DNA of 64,000 bases, from the NCBI GenBank assembly GCA_013368315.1, contig JAACJM010000071.1, forward strand, positions 302,055 through 366,054. The letters are read 5' to 3'. This stretch comes from Tetrapyrgos nigripes. Its lineage: Eukaryota; Basidiomycota; Agaricomycetes; Agaricales; Campanellaceae. Shown here piece after piece: positions 31,936 to 44,485 of this stretch (positions are counted from its first letter, which is position 1; every line of letters starts with the position of its first letter). A program made the translations under genes and the position numbers. The notes under the pieces were generated by a model. It was not told the DNA's origin. It worked only from the letters and a program-made list of their open reading frames with translations, and searched no databases.

Positions 31936-34900
31936 CTATGAAGTAGGGGCCAGTTCCAAAATGACCAGCTTGCCAGACTGGAACCCTAAAGCTACTGTGG
32001 AACTGAAGTATGCACATGATGATATAATACCCTCCCGAGGAGAAACCCAGCAGTCACATTTTGAACCCACCCAGTTGTTATCAGGGGAGAAGGCAACAGA
32101 CTGCACCCAAGATGTGTGGGCCTCTTTCCTATTGCTGCTATGTTTCCATTTCCGGACTAGATTGAAATCTGATCCAGATGCAAGTTGGCTGCCATCAGAG
32201 GAAAATGCAACAGACCCTATCCATGCTGTGAGGCCCTTGAGAACCTCCAACTCTCCTGTAGCTGTGTTCCAGATCCGGACTGTTTTGTCAACTGATCCAG
32301 ATGCAAGCTGGCTGCCATCAGGAGAGAATGCAACAGACAACACTTCTGATGTGTGGCCCTTTAGCTCAACCTCCAACTTAGCTGTGGCTGTGTTCCAGAT
32401 CTGGACTGTGTTGTCATCTGATCCAGATGCAAGTTGACTGCCAACAGGAGAGAATGCCACAGATCCCACCCAGCCCTTGTGGCCCTTGAGATCACTCTCC
32501 AACTGGCCTGTGGCTGTGTTCCAGATCCATACTCTATAATCATGTGATCCATATGCAACTTGGCTGCCATCAGCAGAGAATGCAATAGATGTCACTGAAC
32601 GTGTGGCCACCTTGAGCTTGCCTTCCAACTTGCCTGTGGCTGTATTCCAGATCTGGACTGTGCCATCACGTAATCCAGATGCAAGTTGGCTGCCATCAGA
32701 GAAGAATGCAACAGACACCACTCCAATTTGTTGGCCTGGAAACTTGACCATTGACTCGCCTGTGATTGTGTTCCAGATCTGGACTGTGCCATCCTGGGAT
32801 CCAGATGCAAGTCGGTTGCCATTAGGAGAGAATGCAACAGAGCGGACCAAATCTGTGTGGTCCTTTAGTTCAACCAACCTGCCTGTGACACTGTTCCAGA
32901 TCCGAACTGTGCCATCACCTGATCCAGATGCGAGTTGACTGCCATCAGAAGAGAAAGCAACAGAGCTTGCCTCTGATGTATGGCCCTTTAGCTCAACCTC
33001 TGACTGACCTGTGGCTGTGTTCCAGATCTGGACTGTCTTATCACTAGACCCAGATGCAAGTCGGCTGCCATCAGGAGAGAATGCAACAGACGATATCGTA
33101 GATGTATGGCCCTTTAGCTCAACCTCCAACTCTCCTGTAGCTATGTTCCAGATCCGGACTGTGTCATCATCTGATCCTGATGCAAGTTGGCTGCCATCAA
33201 GGGAGAATGCAACACAATGCACTGAACCTGTGTGGCCCTCTAGTTGAACCACCAACTTGCCTGTGGCTATGTTCCAGACCCGGACTGTCTTGTCATCTGA
33301 TCCTGATGCAAGTTGGCTACCATCAGAGGAGAATGCAACACACCACACAAAATATGTGTGGCCCTTTAGCTCAACTTCTGACTTGCCTGTGGTCATGTTC
33401 CAGATCTGGACTGTGTCATCACAGGTTCCAGATGCAAGGTGGCTGCCATCAGGAGAGAATGCAATAGACTGCACTGAATCTGTGGGGCCCTTGAGCTCAA
33501 CCACCGACTCATGTGTGGTTGTGTTCCAGATCTGGACTGTGCCATCACATGATCCAGATGCAAGTTGGCTGCCATCAGTAGAGAAAGCAACAGATACCAC
33601 ATCTGATGTGAGGCTCTTGAGCTCAATCTCTGCCTTGCCTGTGATTGTGTTCCAGATCCAGACTGTGCCATCACATGATCCAGATGCAAGCTGGCTGCCA
33701 TCAGAGGAGAATGCAACAGACTGTATCAAATCTGTGTGACCCTTTTGCTCAACCTCAAACCTGCCTGTGCCAGTGTTCCAGATCTGGACTGTGCCATCCC
33801 AGGATCCAGATGCAAGTCGGCTGCCATCAGGGGAGAATGCAACAGAATTCACCCAATCTGTGTGACCCTTGAGCTCAACCTCTGACTCGCCTGTGATTGT
33901 GTTCCAGATCTGAACTGTGCCATCACATGATCCAGATGCAAGTTGGCTGCCATCAGGGGAGAATGTGACAGAAAACACCTCTGATGTGTGGCCCTTTAGT
34001 TCAACCTCCAACTCTCTTGTGGTTGTGTTCCAGATCCGGACTATCTTGTCATCTGATCCTGATGCAAGTCGGCTGCCATCAGGGGAGAACTTGACAGACC
34101 GCACCAAATATGTGTGGCTGAGCTCACTCTCCAACCTCTCTGCAGCTATGTTCAAGATCCAGACTGCCTTATCACATGATCCATATGCAAGTCGGCTGTC
34201 ATCAGGAGAGAATGCGACTGATGACAGCCGATCCATGTGGCCCTTGAGTTCAACCTCCAACTCTCCTGTGGCTGTGTTCCAGATCTGAACTGTTTCATTT
34301 CTTGATCCTGATGCAAGTCGGCTGCCATCACAAGAGAATGCAACAGACCTCACCCTTGATGTGTGGCCCTTTAGCTCAACCTCTGATTTGCCTGTGGCTG
34401 TGTTCCAGATCTGGATTCCCTTTTCTGATCCAGAGGCAAGCTGGCTGCCAACAGGAGAGAATGCAACAGACTCTACCATTGAATCTGTGTTGCCCTCTAG
34501 CTCAACTGCCAACTTGCCTGTGGCTGTGTTCCAGATATGGACTTTGCTCCCTGATCCACATGCAAGTTGGCTGCCATCAGGAGAGAATGCAACAGAGTTC
34601 ACTCGAGATCTATGTTGCAAAGTAATCTCCATTGGACCCCATGACTGAGACAGCCCTATAGTCACTTTGGGTGCTCTGCCAACTTCCCCTGCATAGACCT
34701 TGCGTAACAAGGAACCCTTTGGAATCCAAACAAGTGCAGAGTAATAAGTTTCCATAGCATGCTGCTGGATGACTTCAAAGCTCATTTGCAGGAACCGAAG
34801 AGCATCATAAGCAAGCAACATGAGCTCATGGTCCTGTCCCAATTTCTGGAAATTGTAGAAATATTTAGTCTTGAATTTTGTGACATGCCAGCAAATTACT

Positions 34901-37480
34901 CACCTGAAGAAGTGTTGACACACTTTTGAGGGATTCAATACCTGTCTCCAACCTATTCAACAGACTGATACACTCCAACCAATGCAAAAGATGCTGCTTC
35001 AAAAAAATATCCAAAGCACCCAGAACTTCAGCACCCAAAACTGATGTCTCAGTAAGATGAGAGGCCCAATAGACACAGGAGTATCCAAGTGCTGCAGAGA
35101 TCTTGTTGATTTCATAGGGTTCATTGGTTGCCTCCCTGCAAAATACAATCAACTCTTCTGGAGCACTACATATGTTGTACTTGAGCTCATTGTTCATGAG
35201 CTGCAAGCATTTGAGAGCAAGCATGCTATGAGCCTCTGAAGAAACCAAAGCATGGAATGAAGGGCAACGTTTGGATGAACACCAGGTGGTGTCTTTGACA
35301 AAGTCAGGGAAGGAGGCATGGAATGGGGTGACTACAGGGTCGGGGTCCTTGGTGGTTGGAGTAGGAATATGAAAGACAGATCTGAGCCGTGACAAATACT
35401 CAGATGCACTGGGTTGAGATAAAGAGGTAATAGCTTTCAGTGGCAGTGGATTCCGGAGGAACACAACAATTGACACAAGCTCTCGCATGTGACATGTTTT
35501 CTCTCTGTCTAGCTTTTTACAAGCACCCTCCAAAATCCCTCCATAGAGATCATCAATAGGGCTCCCAAGTCCAGTCTCTGGAATGGAACCTTGTGTAGCA
35601 AGGGTATGAAGACAATCCTTGTAGAGGTCATCACCATCACTAATATAACGGATAGCGGTTGCAGCATAGATGAAAAGAGTGCCCGAACGATTGAGAAGAG
35701 TGGATAACTGGTCCTGTGGTGGCCATGAATCTGAGGTATCACTGGCATCACACTCGCGTTCATGTATGGCTGCTAATTCCCCCTCAAGGTAGATTGCAAT
35801 GTCTCCTGTGACTACATCCTTCTCTACTTCATGCAGCACAAGATCATCCCGAATGTTGGGCCGAGAGCGTAAAGCCTTCCGAATTGGACTTTCATCTCGG
35901 CTAGCGATAACAAATTTAAGAGCAGTATAAGGTGCAAAGCTGAGAATGACCTGAAGCAAAGCGGATACTCGATCAAGATCAGTGCACTCATCCAGTGCGT
36001 CAATGACGATGATCTTGTATGTTGTGATGCATTGCTTGAGAGATGTCTGTATCGGGTCATGAATAAGCCTCCTGAACTGCTCCTCAAGCTTGATGTAGGA
36101 CCGTTCTGAAAGCTTCGGTTCGGCCTCAAGGGCTTTGACAATCTCGGACCTAATGGAAGGAGAAGTACCAGCGAGGGAATGTGCGATGGCGGGAACGATG
36201 AGATATGCGTTACTAGCATTGTCTGAGGCTCGTGAACAGAAGAAACTTGCGCCGAGCCTGTTTTTGTCATCTAGTTTCTGGCACAGCGTATGGAGGATAG
36301 TTGATTTTCCGGTTCCGGCCATTCCTACGAGCCAATACAGCTTCTTCTCCCCATCCAGAGCCCACGTCTCCAAATCTGCGAGGACCTTGACACGCGTGCC
36401 TGGCATGCATCCTCTCGCGGCTCCGTAAGACGAACGACGGGTGTCGTATGATGTCTCCTCGTAACGAAGCTTATCAATGATACCTGGTAGTCCGATGAGG
36501 ATCAGAGTCAAATGTAAGTCAAAAATGTATCTCACTGGATTTCTGACGCTGTGATATCTTATGTTAGCTTCAACTACGTTTTTTTAGAGTGGCGGCAGCG
36601 CGTACCTCGAGGATCTCCGATACATTGGTGTCAGTGTTAAGCTGTGTCTCCATCTAATGAAGTTAAGTATGCTACAAAACATGTTGGAAGCTTGAAAGAC
36701 TCACCTGGAAGACGATACACAGGTCACTCATGTTCTTCAAAACCTTCTTGATCTTGTCCACATCTATCGTACTCTCTACAGCACGCCGCGGTAGCGAATG
36801 GTTGGCCAACTCCTCGACCATCTTCTCCTGGCTGACGACGGCTCTGAAAAGTTACAATGAATAAGGGTCAGATTGTATGAAATAAATGAATATTTGACGC
36901 ACTCGCAGAATTTCTCAATTCTGTGGTTGACTATATGCTCCATACCGTCCTTCTTATACTTCTCCACAATCGACTTGATAACTTCAAGCTTGGCTTGGAG
37001 TTCTTCGAGTTCCTCCTTATTCGTCGAGACCCGCTACGACCGGATAAAAATGTTAGTTTTCATCTCATAGTTTGGGTGGATGGTACGCACATCGACAACC
37101 TCGGCAATCTTCGAGAATACTGCGGCAGCGGTCTTCAGAGGTGGGAATGCGTCTGAGCAATCGCGGAGAGCAAGAGCTACTTGCTTCAGCCCTGCGTAAG
37201 CAATACTGCCCCCTTGTTTCATTCGTTGGCCCGGAGTCTGCAGGGCGGGTGAAGTACTGAGTGCCATATACTCATTCGGCGATGACTGTGAATGAGAGGG
37301 CTGGGACGTTGGGGGTGGTTGAGCAGTTGGAGAGGCCGTTGGGAGCGTGGGGGGAGGTTGAGAAGACGGAGAGGACGTAGAGGGTGGTTGAGGAGATGGT
37401 GAGCGACTGTGGAAAGTCTCCGGTATATTCTTGAGCTTGAGCCAAGTTTTCGACAACCGAGCTTTTGTTTTGTCGGACAT
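31936..37480 (-). CDS. NACHT-WD40 NLR protein
   Basis: Seven exons (37480-37091, 37033-36903, 36843-36705, 36653-36606, 36548-36536, 36483-34904, 34845-31936) splice in frame to 1736 residues. A Pro/Ser-rich start is followed by the agaricomycete NLR helical domain (GLKQVALALRDCSDAFPPLK at about 90-110). Next comes a NACHT NTPase with Walker A GMAGTGKST at 294-302 and Walker B KIIVIDALDE at about 397-406, then a helical linker. The last 900 residues hold about 20 regular plus one degenerate WD repeat of about 42 residues, close to three seven-blade propellers. Such proteins are STAND switches: the WD array senses a ligand, NACHT drives oligomerisation, and the N-terminal domain signals. In fungi several control heterokaryon incompatibility and cell death. 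All catalytic motifs are intact and no stop interrupts the frame. The ligand is unknown. Confidence 0.92.
31990..34640 (-). repeat. Intragenic array of about 21 near-identical 126-nt WD40 repeats
   Basis: Each unit encodes a variant of VAFSPDGSQLASGSDDxTV followed by xIWNTATG. Similarity between units is high at both protein and DNA level, and differences concentrate at the variable positions of each blade. This is the pattern called highly internally conserved WD repeats in fungal NLRs, known to change by unequal recombination. The periodicity also keeps other frames open on the plus strand; those are shadows. Confidence 0.85.
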
Positions 37481-37989
37481 GGTTAAAGCCCAGGCAAAGA
37501 GACGGACGGACTCGAGGCTGAAGCGAAAGACAGTGTGTAGGCAACAGACGGTATCGATTCCTTTCTCAATTGAATCGAATAAGGAAAGCTGTTGATCATG
37601 CTGAGGACAGGACTTACCACCACCATCGCGTAGCACGACTTCTATTCCTCCTCCATTGCCTAAGCGTCTCATGGTGTCAAAGTTGCCAATGTCTAGGACG
37701 TAAAATGGTGAGTAAATCTTGGACCTGTGGCGAAAAAGTATACAGTTAATGACGTGAGCTCTAGTACCTCTATCTCGACTGAACGTTGGAAAAGCTATTT
37801 ACTCGTGGAGAAGGGTTTCACCTGGGGACTGTCGTCTAAACAGAAAGTCTGAGGCTCTGGTACCATGCATAGATATGACATTCTGGTGAGTTTTCGGTGC
37901 TGTCCTCGGCCTTTCTTTTTTTTCCTGGTTATCTTTTTCTCCTCTCTTTGAATCATAAACCCTCAGCGCTAATCCACCACTCTTGGTTT
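37481..37989. other. Region upstream of the NLR gene
   Basis: It holds the NLR promoter on the left. On the right, a small possible first exon of the decayed dehydrogenase (ATGCATAGATATGACATTCTG, then donor GTGAGT at about 37885) may be present. Nothing else is supported. Confidence 0.4.
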
Positions 37990-39260
37990 CAGAATGACCA
38001 GATGTACTGTACCGTCTTCAACATATACGAAGCCCGTCACAGGAACTCGCGTCAAAACCCTTCCCATAACCCACCAAGTGTTTCCATCCTCCACCCATCC
38101 GTGTCAGTCGTAGATGGGGCAAGTACATGCTGGACATCTACATCGGCCAGCAAGGACCTCAACTGCTGGGAACCGTTGTCTTTGAAGAGATAGAAGAGAA
38201 GGCGAGGGAGAAATTGAAATAATGGCCGGGTGCGTATATTCTTTCTCTACATCTACTTATTCTGAATTTGGTATATATCCAGGTGCGTCCGAATACACCT
38301 ATGGCTCAGCGCTCAGCCGGTACCTCCTCAATCCACCATGCCAACCTCTTCGCTCTCCGTTCCCTCCACATCGTTCCACGTATGCTCGTCCCCACCAACA
38401 CTCATTTCCTCTCCACTACTCTTTTCGGCATCAGATATCCCTCTCCCATCACTTCCCTTGGCGCCCAAAGCATCTTTGGCCCAGACGGCGAACTCGCCCT
38501 AGCGCGTGCAGCGGGTAAACTGGGTGTTCCTTTCATCTGTTCTACCGCTTACTCGAGGAGTATGGAAGCAGTCGCCAGAGCCAACGAACAATTCGCTCCT
38601 CTCAACTTGACGAACCGGTTAAAGGTTGCTGTGTCGAATCTGAGTCTCGTTGGAGACCTCCAACCACCCATACCCGTACCCACTGAGATAAACTCGACCG
38701 GACAAGTCCTCGCCCCTTACTTCTTCCAACTCTACTGGGCTCTGCATAATGCGGTGACTTCGCCGCTTTTTTCGAGAGCGAAGAACGCGGGTATACAGTC
38801 TTGGTGGTGACGTTGGACACAATGTCCCTCGGCTAGCGTCCCCACGATCTCGAGAGGAGTTATCTACCTTTCGGATTAGACATCGGTATTGAAATCGGTC
38901 GAACCGACCCGGTCTTTATGAAAATGCACAACCGAGCCGCTGCGACGACAAGGTACCTGACGAAAGAGGCAAAGAAGGAGAATTCCCCTACAACGCTCAA
39001 GAAACCCTGGCTCGCATCTGCGGGCAAAAAGGGGCGGAAGAACAACAAGTCAAGGCTCGTATTTGGGGAGAGCGTGATTGGAGGAGGCGAACACCGGGTT
39101 ATATAGGTCTTGGGAGGATTTAGATTTTATTTTGAAGGAATGGGAAGGACCGGTGGTGTTGAAGGGGATCCAGAGTGTGGCTGATGCGGAGACGGCGGTG
39201 GAAACATTTGGGGGGAGAGGAAGGGAGGGGGGATTGTCGTTAGTAATCATGGTGCGTTTC
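37990..39260 (+). pseudogene. FMN-dependent alpha-hydroxy-acid dehydrogenase (lactate oxidase/monooxygenase-like), decayed and truncated
   Basis: Family landmarks appear in order but in changing frames: LDIYIGQQGPQLL near 38130, a YTYGSA segment near 38300, SLHIVPRMLVPTNTHFLSTT near 38370-38420, FGPDGELALARAAGKLGVPF near 38480, FQLYW near 38725, and VVLKGIQSVADAETAV near 39155. A TAG stands at about 38834, where the family has a conserved Trp (G-W-R-P). Several frame changes occur, for example near 38320 and 39095. The last exon ends at IVVSNHG, just inside the SNHGGRQ active-site motif, and the C-terminal part is missing. About 190 bp further on, the sequence becomes the UTP10 duplicate. Intact relatives bind FMN and oxidise L-2-hydroxy acids. 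Confidence 0.8.
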
Positions 39261-39453
39261 TGTTTTTTTATTTAATTTATGATTTCATTTTTTTCTTCGA
39301 TTGTTTGTTGGCTTCTTTTACATTGTTCCTATGGTACTACGTCTTGATGTTCTACTTTTCTGATCGTTGCTTCCTCCAGGTAGTTATCAACTCATGGTTT
39401 CCGTCATCGCGCTCGAAAGGATACTAAGTCTCAGAAGGTGCAAGCAGCATTCA

Positions 39454-42400
39454 CAGGTATTGCATGCAGGAGGTTCCCAATCTGGTGCCGAAGAGCATAA
39501 GGCTTGATGTACTCGTCGAATTGATTCGAGGTTGGTGGCTTTTTCTCAGTGTCTTTATCATCTAATTATTCTTGACAGTCACCAACAATCCCCAAACTTT
39601 CCATCAGGCCTTACCACTTATTGCGAACCTAACACGCCTCGCCCCGGAATCTGTTCTCCACAATATCATGCCCATATTTACGCTCATGGGCTCCAATATT
39701 TTCCACCGTGACGACAGCTACAGCTTTGCCGTTGTCTAAAAGGTATGGCCACCTAATCATTTTCCGAGGCAACACTTTTGACTGAAGCTTTGTAGACGGT
39801 CGATAATATCGTTCCTGTCACGATTTCGTCCCTCAAGCAGACGTATCAAACGGGCTTGAATTTGTACGTGGCTGCTAGAGATCCGTCGTGTCTTCACGGA
39901 TGCCAACAATCACATCCCAAGACATCGCCATGTCGAGTTTGTGCCGAATTCTATCGAGAGTGTCCATACTGCTGATTCTGTCTTTCTAGTTTCTTTACCC
40001 ACCTGGTCGATGTATTGGGTCCTGCAGACTTCCTAGCTCCAGTTTGTCTGCTGCTTGTTGAAAAAATCATCGAATCGGATAGTACGCCAAAACTCTGAAG
40101 ACGTCCAGAACGCCCTGGCACTTCCCATCTCTTTTTTGCATCATTATACTCCCCATCTACAAAATTTTGTAAGTTATTTGCCTTGTGTCGTGCCTTTTTC
40201 GAAACGAAAAGGCCGATAGTTTCTGACTGAGATATTACGCGAAAGCAAGCGTCTCACTCAACGTGTCACAGACCTGATATTTCTCAACCCACTTTCCTCG
40301 ACGAGTCCTTGTAAGTCTATTCTCTATTCTTATTGATCAGGCACGTAATCTTGGTACCAGATTCGAGGAGCATCCCGTTTCACCTTCGGCTCTCTACAAG
40401 CGGCTTTCTCAAGCCATTGTTATCTTTGTTGGCCAGGCAGCGAAGACGTTCTCCAGCAAGGAGTCAAATAACGCTGGCGGTGAATTGAGCGACTTGGTTT
40501 CCATACTGCTCAAGCTGTCCCGGAATCCAGATTCCAAGGTCAACGACATTGTCAAGGCTTCTCGCTCTTGCCTGACTAAAGTCATGAGCGTGATGTCGGT
40601 TCTCGACTTCATCGACGCCGTCTTATTGATGCTGTTTTCTGAGGATGCTATGGTGCGCATGTTTGCTGATTATCAAGTAGAGAAGGCTCATGCTGTTTAA
40701 CCAGGCACAGGAAGGAGCGCTGGACCTTCTTAGTGATCGCCTATCCAAGGTGTCTAGTTCTGTTCGCAAAACGATCATTCCATCCATCAATAAAATCCTT
40801 GGTCATATTCAGAAGTTTCTGTCTCAGCAAACAAGTGCAGCTCCTGCCAACTCCTCTTTGAAAGCAGCCAGTGCAATAGGACAATCTCTTTACCCCGGGG
40901 AGGAAAACAGTATGACCAGTTTAGTCCCGCAAGTCATTTCTGGAATGCGCAGTCTCCAGATGACATTACAAGCTATAGCGTCTCTTGTACCTCTTCTGTG
41001 AGTTTTGAGAATACTTTGTTCAGCTCATATCTGATTTTGAATACTTGCAGTCCCAAATTAGGACCACGTCTTATTCCATATTTCCGGGAGATAGTGTCGG
41101 AGTTAATCCTTGTCCTCCGAGAAGGCCCTGAAGGTCCGCTGCTATGTTTTCACCCACAAATGCGTATATCTCACCTAATGCTTTTTTAGACCTTATCACG
41201 AAGAATACTGTCAGTGTCTTACAAGGGCTACTGACCACCATCTCGACGTTCTGGAGCAAGCTAGAACTCAATCAATTAGCCAGACTATTCCTTGATTTAT
41301 CTGCTTCCCAGAAGTTGTCGACTCACGTTATGCCGTTAATGAAGACGTTGACCAAACGCGCTCCTCCGAAAGTACTCCTTCCGACGTTATGCGAGATATG
41401 GCGACAGGTTGAAACCTCTCAGACGGTGGGTAGTTAGGTTGTTTACGTTCAGTCTGAGCCGCTGAGCATGTTCGTTTTTTAGGCGTCCTTTGATTGCTAT
41501 TTTGACATGTTGCAAAAATCACTACGTTCAGCAGATCGGCCTGTCGTTCAAGAGAATCTGCGATCACTCTTCAGCGTATTTCTATCAGCTTTTGATAGTG
41601 TAAAGATGGGAGAAGTGTGTGTTTCGACTTACTGAAGAACATGGCGACAGTACTCATGGTGTTTAGTTCGAAACCCGAGCTATTGATGCTTTCGTGGAAC
41701 TGGTTGTCAAACTCAACGAAGCCACGTTTAGGCCGATATTCAGACGGCTCCACGACTGGGCATTTGTCAGTGAGCACGGTAAGCCAGTCCCTGTCACGAA
41801 AGGATGATAACCGCTGATGCAGGCTTAACCCAGAGCAACACCGAAAGATTACCTTCTGCCGTGTATACGGCTTTGCTTGACTTTTTCAAGGTAGGTTTTG
41901 CCCTAGTCTGAATGCAACTGTGCTGAAATTGTGGACAGGGTTTGATGAATCCTTATATGCCTCCGGCTGTCCATTCACTGACGTCCTCAACGCTTTCACG
42001 GCCTCCGGTTTGCAAGATGAATCATTATTAACTAGTGTACTTGGGACATTGACAAAGAGTCTTACTGTTGATGACGGAAGTACGTCTGCACATCTTCATG
42101 CTATCCTTCGCGCTAACATTCATCCAGGTTTCTGGCGAGACGAAAAACTTCGACAAATGGCTACACCATTGATACGTCAGATTCCCGTGTGTGTGAGGCT
42201 CAACAGTCACCACGGTAAAGCACTGCTGCAAAACTGTCTAGTTGCCGTTGTCGAGAATCTCAATGATGAAACCTTGCTCAAATCTATTAACTTGGACCTA
42301 CTGATGCACACAAGGTCGGAGGAGTCGCGAGTCAAATTGTTTGCTTTGGAATGCTCAGAGGCGCTATGGAAAGCACATGGCGGCAAACTACTAGGTATGC

Positions 42401-42789
42401 CAGATGCAGTTTACATTACAAGAACTGACTTATTCGTCGCAGGGTTTGTGGCCGAGACAGCAACATTCATAGCTGAATGCTGCGAGGATGAAAATGACGT
42501 GGTGGCAAGGGAGTCCTTTAGGTTGAAAGATGCAGTGGAAAGCGTAGCAGGAAGCATAAACGGAATATGAAGATCTTCATGCATTATGATTTAGAAAGGC
42601 GTCAATGAAATAGTTTGCGGTACTGGAAGATTGAGGGACAGACGTAGAATCTATGATTGATTGATTGATTGATACACTATGTATAAACAGTATTTCAAAT
42701 TTCCTGCCTTCGAGAATCGACGCGGTACTGCCCTTCACCGCGGGTCACTCGCAGTTAGCGAAACCTCGAGAGGTCATCGGGCCTCAATG
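39454..42789 (+). pseudogene. 5'-truncated duplicate of UTP10 (last 3.3 kb plus 3' flank)
   Basis: The sequence matches 23156-26477 colinearly, introns included, so it is a DNA-level copy, not a retrocopy. It begins inside a UTP10 intron (ACAGGTATTGCATGCAGGAG) and ends at GCCTCAATG in the 3' flank. Inactivating changes cluster at the 5' side: CAA to TAA at about 39737, a small deletion near 39885, an extra A near 40063, and a missing base near 40270. The 3' part is nearly unchanged: the C-terminal 216-codon frame at 41920-42570 is still open. It lacks the promoter, start and N-terminal three-fifths, so normal Utp10 cannot be made. A truncated BP28CT-domain product is conceivable only if a new promoter exists. 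Confidence 0.93.
42655..42673. repeat. (ATTG)n microsatellite
   Basis: A run of four to five ATTG units lies in the 3' flank of the UTP10 duplicate. The original copy has none at the same place, so it expanded in only one copy. Confidence 0.7.
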
Positions 42790-42971
42790 ATAACAAATCT
42801 CGTTATGGCCATTCAAGACCAAGCGTCCGAGAGATATATCTTCTTCCATACTGCAGACTCCCATACAACTTCCACTTTGAAGTCTAGCAATAGCGCCTGG
42901 GAGCTTTTGGAAATGTAGTGTCACCCTTGAAGTTGGTGCTTGCGGTTTGACCATCATCTTCGTCGTCCTTC

Positions 42972-44006
42972 ATGCTCATACCACGCAAAACTCTCTCCAG
43001 CTCAATAATCTGCTCTCAGAATGTTTTAGGTGTCATAGGAAGAGAGTTTTCGATGTCTCCAGTGCTTTTGGTGTGTCATATTCTGAAATCCGTTCATATA
43101 GCAAAATTGACTACTTTATTATATATTTAGAGCAGCCCAACTCCAAAACGCGTCATTTCCTCTCTGATTCCAAGTGAACTCACTTCCGATGATTACTTCG
43201 ACATCTCTGGCAACAAAGACGTCGCGCTAACTTATGGGCAGGCGTCCTGCAACCTCCATTGGGAGTCTGTATACAGTGGGATGCGGCTGCCATTTCCTAA
43301 CAAATCACACGGCTTCTTCTACTATTATCATCCACAAAATGCACCACTCTTTACTGGAGGTCTGCGTTTCCGTGTCTGCCCTTCCAGCGATCCCAGTACG
43401 TTTCAGCACGGGTCTGACCTGCTCACGCGTAATGGCTTTCCATGGGAGCTTTCTAATTGGTCAATCGCGTTCAAAAACTCTTGTCGTCCTTTGAAAGAGG
43501 AATTGCTCAAATCTGGACTCGTTCGCAGCGAAGCTTTGGAGATGTGCGAAAGGCTTTGGCTTCATTCCAATTGTCAACGTCGCACCAGTAATCCAATACC
43601 TACAATACCCATCGTATACGCCCTCAAACAACCATTTCCGATAACTCTGGGTCAAGAAAGCATCCGTGTATGGATAGCTAAAGACAGAGATTTGATGCGC
43701 TTCTCAATCTTGACTCATATTATAAAACCTTTTAATAAGGGTCCATTGGCTAAAGGTAGGATTCTCTCCAGTACACCGAAAGGAAGTGCTAATGGATCGA
43801 CTTTAGGTGGGGAGGCTGCCCATGTTAGTTTTGACGTGAAAGACAACAAACTTGTCCTTCAGTTGCTCTCCATACCACAAGGATATTTCAGAAAGATGAA
43901 GTACATGGTTGGGGCCAGAATAACGTTTAGACATGGAGCTCGAAACCGTGAAGTGCTGGATATTCTGAAGAACTCTCCTTATAATGGGACATTTGTAGAC
44001 AAATAG
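42972..44006 (+). CDS. Unknown-family protein D2 (intact paralogue of D1)
   Basis: Exons 42972-43070 and 43131-44006 splice in frame to 324 residues. The start (MLIPRKTLSSSIICSQNVLG) is basic and hydroxylated, compatible with a mitochondrial presequence. The body shares motifs and order with D1: SLIPSELTSDDYFDISG versus STLIPAQLTSNDYLDISG, PFPNKSHGFFYY, GGLRFRVCPSSDP, NGFPWELSNWSIAF, YALKQPFPITLGQ, and the ending NSPYNGTF. The intron position is also shared. D2 has an extra segment (KGRILSSTPKGSANGSTLGG) near the D1 stop. I know of no named domain with these motifs. Conservation of aromatic and Gly/Pro positions suggests a folded, soluble, mixed alpha/beta protein. D2 sits directly downstream of the UTP10 duplicate. 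Confidence 0.75.
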
Positions 44007-44485
44007 CGTTGTCAACAGTCTACATATACCTCTTAAGAACAGAGACCGGTCTCATAGATTCTAAAATTCTTCTGGTACGTGCCTCCTTGATTACATGGGC
44101 ACGTTTTCTATTCAACAACTTGAAGTCAGTATTACGACTTAGAATTTTCAAATGGTAAAAAGTGTAACTAAGAGGAGAGCGTACAGTCACAGTGATGAGT
44201 ACTACTCTTACTCTAGCGTACAGTCCACCGACACGGTTATGCCTTTAGGTCGGCCTTTATCAGCTCGGCTGCTCTTTGCTCTTTCAGCGACAATGTACAC
44301 TCAGTCCTCATACTCGTCGGCCATACAAACTCTGTTCCAACTAGACATCTATCCAATAACCGGCCTGCCACTACCCTACACCGTCACGTCTCTCGCCAAC
44401 TTTCTTACACCTCCCCACTTCACACCACCTCAAACCTATTGCCATACACACAACTCACACACTGTTGATAGCTTCAACTGTGCCT

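Noticed and set aside
31990..34640. CRISPR-like regular repeats
   Set aside because: The regular units are coding WD repeats with no spacers, in a eukaryotic genome.
31961..34648. Long plus-strand open frames across the WD repeat region
   Set aside because: They are antisense shadows. The 126-nt periodicity and codon bias of the WD array keep other frames open; the minus-strand frame has all domain motifs.
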